64,000 nt of DNA from Neorhodopirellula pilleata (GTDB taxonomy: Bacteria; Planctomycetota; Planctomycetia; Pirellulales; Pirellulaceae), in NCBI RefSeq assembly GCF_007859915.1, contig NZ_SJPM01000002.1, positions 685,919 through 749,918 of the forward strand, in the 5' to 3' direction. A program made the translations under genes and the position numbers. Positions 60,956-64,000 of the stretch are shown piece after piece (position 1 is the first letter of the stretch; each line of letters starts with the position of its first letter). The notes under the pieces are model-generated. The model made no database searches. It had not been told where the DNA came from and worked only from the letters and a program-made list of their open reading frames with translations.

Positions 60956-61966
60956 CTACGGGATTGTGATTCTTGAAACGGATTCTCTGAGTATGAGTTT
61001 GGGACGGAGCACTGGCAGTTCGCAGTCTTGGCCTTGGATGACCTTGACCAAACCTCGCGCCGCAGCCGCACCCATTTCCACTCCGGGTTGCCGAACGGTC
61101 GTCAACGGTGGGGTCACGAATGCCGATTCAGCTTGGTCGTCGAAACCGACGATCGAAACGTCGTCGGGGACGCGAATTCCTTGACGCTGCAGTGCCAAGC
61201 GGGCTCCATAGGCGACCATGTCATTGGCACAGAAAACCGCCGTGAACGCCTTGCCTCGCATCAGCAAGGAGTTGACGCCGACGATCCCCGATTGAGCGGT
61301 GAAATTTCCGTCGAGCACTAAGTCGGGGTCGACGCGCAGTCCGGCATCCTGAAGGGCTGCGGTGTAGCCCTCATAACGTCGGACCGCGTCTTGGTGCTCG
61401 ATGATGCCGCGAACGATGGCGATGTTTCGATGCCCGAAGTCAAGCAAATGTTTCGTCGCATCATAAGCACCCGCGAAATTGTCGATGTAGACACAACGAT
61501 CTTGCCAACCCGGAATTTCCTTTCCAACCACAATCGTCGGCAACTGCTCTTGTAGCTCGTTGAGGTCTTGCTGGGGCAAACCACCACCGAGCAACAGCAA
61601 TCCGTCGACCTGTCGACCGAGCAACGCTCGGATGACTTCCAGTTCGGTGCTTTCTTCCCATTGGCCGTCGACGAACAGAGGCGAGTATCCGGTTCCGGTG
61701 AAGCCTTGGATGACGCCTTGCATCATCATGTCATAGAAAGGACTGCCGATCTTTTGTGTCACCACGCCGACGGTCATCGAGCGACCACTCGCCAGACCGC
61801 GGGCGAACATGTTCGCTTGATAGCCGAGCGAAGCGGCGGCGCTCAGCACCGTCTCGCGGGTTTGTTGGTTCACCACCGATTTATCGTTGAGCACTCGTGA
61901 AACGGTGCTCTTGGAAACGTTCGCGCGCCGAGCAATGTCGCTGATCGTGGTTCCGGCAAGTTTCAT
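60956..61966 (-). CDS. LacI-family regulator of the divergent sugar transporter
   Basis: The 336-aa regulator has a textbook LacI HTH (TTISDIARRANVSKSTVSRVLNDKSVVNQQTRETV, residues 6-40) and hinge. The sensor domain has VGVVTQKIGSPFYDMMMQGV, GLLLLGGGLP, VYIDNFAGAYDATKHLLDFGHRNIAIVRG and VFCANDMVAYGARLALQRQGIRVPDDVSIVGFDD. It is divergent from the GPH transporter at 62235. Four sites built on TGCAAC...GTTGCA lie between the two starts, so it very probably represses both and senses the transported sugar or a metabolite. Confidence 0.95.
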   Translation of the reverse strand: MKLAGTTISDIARRANVSKSTVSRVLNDKSVVNQQTRETVLSAAASLGYQANMFARGLASGRSMTVGVVTQKIGSPFYDMMMQGVIQGFTGTGYSPLFVDGQWEESTELEVIRALLGRQVDGLLLLGGGLPQQDLNELQEQLPTIVVGKEIPGWQDRCVYIDNFAGAYDATKHLLDFGHRNIAIVRGIIEHQDAVRRYEGYTAALQDAGLRVDPDLVLDGNFTAQSGIVGVNSLLMRGKAFTAVFCANDMVAYGARLALQRQGIRVPDDVSIVGFDDQAESAFVTPPLTTVRQPGVEMGAAAARGLVKVIQGQDCELPVLRPKLILRESVSRITIP

Positions 61967-62002
61967 AAATCACTTTGACAGTGTGGGGTGGAAAAACCGA
62001 CC

Positions 62003-62016
62003 TGCAACCGGTTTCA
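62003..62016. promoter_or_regulatory. LacI operator site 1 (TGCAACCGGTTTCA)
   Basis: It matches the consensus TGCAACCGGTTGCA with one mismatch. It lies 37 bp upstream of the lacI start at 61966, where it could block that gene's promoter. Its centre is 43 bp, about four helical turns, from site 2. Confidence 0.7.
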
Positions 62017-62044
62017 GCTAAATACTAGACAACCGACAAGTTTG

Positions 62045-62060
62045 CTGCAACCGGTTGCAG
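62045..62060. promoter_or_regulatory. LacI operator site 2, perfect palindrome
   Basis: CTGCAACCGGTTGCAG is an exact 16-bp palindrome with the central CG typical of LacI-family operators. I take it as the reference site. Confidence 0.85.
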
Positions 62061-62109
62061 TGAAAATTGTTCAAAATACTCGCTTGGTTGATTTTTGAGC
62101 GTTTTCCAT

Positions 62110-62123
62110 TGCAACCGCTTGCA
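62110..62123. promoter_or_regulatory. LacI operator site 3 (TGCAACCGCTTGCA)
   Basis: One mismatch to the reference site. Its centre is 64 bp from site 2, about six helical turns. Confidence 0.75.
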
Positions 62124-62183
62124 TAGGAGTATACGGTATCCGTCGCTTAGGGCCAGATCGGTACCCTTTGCGGGTAGTATTTT

Positions 62184-62197
62184 TGCAACGAGTTGCA
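62184..62197. promoter_or_regulatory. LacI operator site 4 (TGCAACGAGTTGCA)
   Basis: Both half-sites are intact and only the two central bases differ from the reference. Its centre is 74 bp from site 3, about seven turns, and it is the site nearest the transporter start, 37 bp before 62235. Confidence 0.7.
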
Positions 62198-62234
62198 GCC
62201 CAGCCAGTCGTTCGCCCCCGATTTCGGCCGTCTC

Positions 62235-64000
62235 ATGACCCAGACTCCCTCCAACACGCCCCCTTCGACACGCGCCGACCGGGTCGACGACGCCTTCGTG
62301 GCGAAACCCTCGAACCCGCCCGTTGACGCGACTTCCGGCGATGATAGGGAACCATCCAGCGGATCGGCCGAACGGCTGAGTGTGGGTGAGAAAGTCGGCT
62401 ATGGATTGGGTGACACCGCCTCGAACCTTTATTGGAAGACGTTCGAATTCTTCTTGGTTTACTTCTACACCGACGTGTTCGGGATCTCGGCCAAGTCCGC
62501 CGGCACGATGATGTTGGTCACCCGGATTTGGGACGCCCTGAATGACCCTTTAGTGGGCTACCTCTCGGACCGAACGCGAACGAGTTGGGGACGGTTTCGG
62601 CCCTACCTGCTGTGGATGGCGATTCCCTTTGCGATTACCGGCATGATGACGTTCTACACGCCCGATTTGGGACCACAAGGAAAGCTGATTTATGCCTACG
62701 TAACCTACACCTTGGTCATGATGGCTTACACGGCGATCAACATTCCCTACGGTGCGTTGATGGGCGTGATCTCAGCGGATTCGATCGAACGAACCAGCGT
62801 ATCGACCTATCGCTTTGTCGCCGCATTCGTCGGTGGACTGATCGTCCAGTACGGGACGCTTGCCATGGTCGCGTATTTCGGAGGCACCGAATCGGTTCTC
62901 GTCGATGGAGTGATGAAAGACGTGGTCATCGACGAGCAACGTGGCTTCTTTTTAACCATGGCGGTCTTTTCCGTGCTCGCGGTGATTCTGTTTCTGATCA
63001 CCTTCGCAACCACGCGAGAACGAGTTCAGCCTGCCAGCGAGCAATTGTCGACCTACCAAGCGGATCTGAAGTTTGTCTTGACCAGCTTGCGATTACACCA
63101 AGTCTTGCTCGTCGGACTGGCGTTACTGGCCTGTTTGGCGACAGGTTTTTCAGTCGACGCCCTACCGTGGATCGCGGGAAGTTATTTGGCCTTGAGCTTA
63201 CTCTCGCTGATCGTCCGTCAGATCAGCAAGTTGCGACTGCGGCGTATTGACGAGGTTTCCTCATTCGGGCTGGACTTCCATGACTTGCTTCGCAACGGCC
63301 CATGGATGGTGCTGTTCGCATTCGGGCTGTTGCAATTGACCGGCTTGTTCATTCGGGGCGGGGCTGTTTTGTACTACTTCAAGTATTACTGCGGCGATGC
63401 CACGATCGCAACGACGTTTTGGGTCTCCGGGAGTTTTGCGGCGATCGCCGGGATGTTGTTGACCAAACACTTGGCGGCTTGGTTCAGCAAAAAGACGCTG
63501 ATGATCGCAATGAACTTGGCCGTGGCCGTTCTTACGGCCGCATTTTTAATTCTCGAGCCGGATCAGATCCGATGGATGATCGGCTTGCAGGTCGCCACCG
63601 CATTCGTCGGCGGTCCGATCCCGGTTTTGTTGTGGGCCATGTACGCCGACATCGCCGACTACTCGGAGTGGCAAAATGGGCGTCGGGCGACCGGATTGAT
63701 TTTCGCCGCCGCCACGTTTTCACAAAAACTCGGCTGCGCCGTTGGTGCGGCAATGACCGGGTTTGCGTTGGACTATTTCCGGTACGTCTCACCGATCGAC
63801 GGGAATGAGCAGATTCAATCGGCTGAAACCATGCAGGGGTTGTGCTGGATGATGAGCGTCGTCCCAGCGGTGTTTATCGCCGCAGCCGGAATCTCATTGT
63901 GCTTTTACGGCATCGACCGAAAAACCAACCTGCGAATCCAATCCGATCTGCAACGAGGTCGAACGCTTGCCAATCACACGAAATCTTCCGTCGCCATTGA
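62235..64000 (+). CDS. GPH-family sugar:cation symporter (MelB-like), partial at window end
   Basis: The reading frame is open from ATG 62235 to the end of the window without a stop, giving at least 588 residues. After a disordered 50-residue N-terminal tail rich in Pro/Ser/Asp comes VGEKVGYGLGDTASNLYWKTFEFFLVYFYTDVFG. The GPH signature DALNDPLVGYLSDRTRTSWGRFRPY follows, with acidic cation-binding positions as in MelB. About twelve hydrophobic segments follow. The late motif LLWAMYADIADYSEWQNGRRATGLIFAA is also typical. It imports a sugar or glycoside with Na+ or H+. It is divergent from a LacI regulator across four operators. Confidence 0.92.
   Translation, partial: MTQTPSNTPPSTRADRVDDAFVAKPSNPPVDATSGDDREPSSGSAERLSVGEKVGYGLGDTASNLYWKTFEFFLVYFYTDVFGISAKSAGTMMLVTRIWDALNDPLVGYLSDRTRTSWGRFRPYLLWMAIPFAITGMMTFYTPDLGPQGKLIYAYVTYTLVMMAYTAINIPYGALMGVISADSIERTSVSTYRFVAAFVGGLIVQYGTLAMVAYFGGTESVLVDGVMKDVVIDEQRGFFLTMAVFSVLAVILFLITFATTRERVQPASEQLSTYQADLKFVLTSLRLHQVLLVGLALLACLATGFSVDALPWIAGSYLALSLLSLIVRQISKLRLRRIDEVSSFGLDFHDLLRNGPWMVLFAFGLLQLTGLFIRGGAVLYYFKYYCGDATIATTFWVSGSFAAIAGMLLTKHLAAWFSKKTLMIAMNLAVAVLTAAFLILEPDQIRWMIGLQVATAFVGGPIPVLLWAMYADIADYSEWQNGRRATGLIFAAATFSQKLGCAVGAAMTGFALDYFRYVSPIDGNEQIQSAETMQGLCWMMSVVPAVFIAAAGISLCFYGIDRKTNLRIQSDLQRGRTLANHTKSSVAI

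Noticed and set aside
1..64000. tRNA, rRNA, prophage, integron or CRISPR-Cas genes
   Set aside because: No cloverleaf with CCA-proximal signature, no rRNA-like stretch, no integrase, phage structural or Cas protein among the frames.

Overview
The window reads as chromosomal DNA of a planctomycete, most likely a Rhodopirellula-like member of the Pirellulaceae. The evidence is two DUF1559 prepilin-like proteins, two formylglycine sulfatases, a type III glutamine synthetase, a PTPMT1-type phosphatase, a futalosine-route menaquinone gene cluster, a ResB/CcsA fusion, two very large TPR/FG-GAP/UnbV lipoproteins, weak Shine-Dalgarno sequences and many hairpin-forming intergenic repeats. I see no rRNA, tRNA, CRISPR array, integrase or transposase gene. 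Most of the window is core genome, with about 48 well supported genes on both strands and one low-confidence small ORF.

Layout. 0.4-6.1 kb: a small hypothetical protein, an RNase H-fold protein without its catalytic acids, glgB, then a tightly overlapping trio (bifunctional nuclease family, panC, PTPMT1-like phosphatase). 6.2-14.5 kb: sulfatase, WYL regulator, glnN, aldehyde dehydrogenase, DUF1559 protein. 14.6-18.8 kb: a minus-strand quinone cluster (menG-ubiX-ubiA-mqnE) interrupted and extended by palindromic repeats. 18.9-36.7 kb: HAD phosphatase, L-2-hydroxyglutarate oxidase-like protein, HD-GYP-like protein, lipoprotein plus CcsBA fusion, a class I amidotransferase lacking its nucleophile, RDD protein, homoserine dehydrogenase, a second sulfatase, FKBP lipoprotein, DUF2461 protein and a flippase.

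36.8-43.2 kb is a signalling island. An NtrC-type sigma-54 activator stands divergent to a four-gene run: a REC-PAS histidine kinase, a soluble PAS kinase with FixL heme-pocket residues, a double-receiver protein, and a Ca2+/cation exchanger whose start overlaps the receiver gene. 43.3-49.4 kb holds a HerA-like ATPase, purine nucleoside phosphorylase, a trpS-acpS pair bracketed by inverted copies of one repeat, and an ispF-tatB-tatA operon.

49.7-64.0 kb is carbohydrate- and surface-oriented. It has a glycoside hydrolase divergent from a LacI regulator, a secreted TPR protein sharing a 19-bp promoter motif with that divergon, two convergent paralogous TPR/FG-GAP/UnbV lipoproteins (one downstream of a DUF1559 gene and a tiny lipoprotein), and a second LacI regulator divergent from a GPH-type sugar transporter that runs off the window. 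Four helically phased LacI-type operators lie between these last two genes.

The most interesting points are the FixL-like signalling island, the two LacI divergons with readable operators, the menG C-terminus built from intergenic repeats, the trpS-acpS cassette between inverted repeats, and several enzymes with missing or altered catalytic residues (RNase H fold, PuuD-like, AcpS, HD-GYP).
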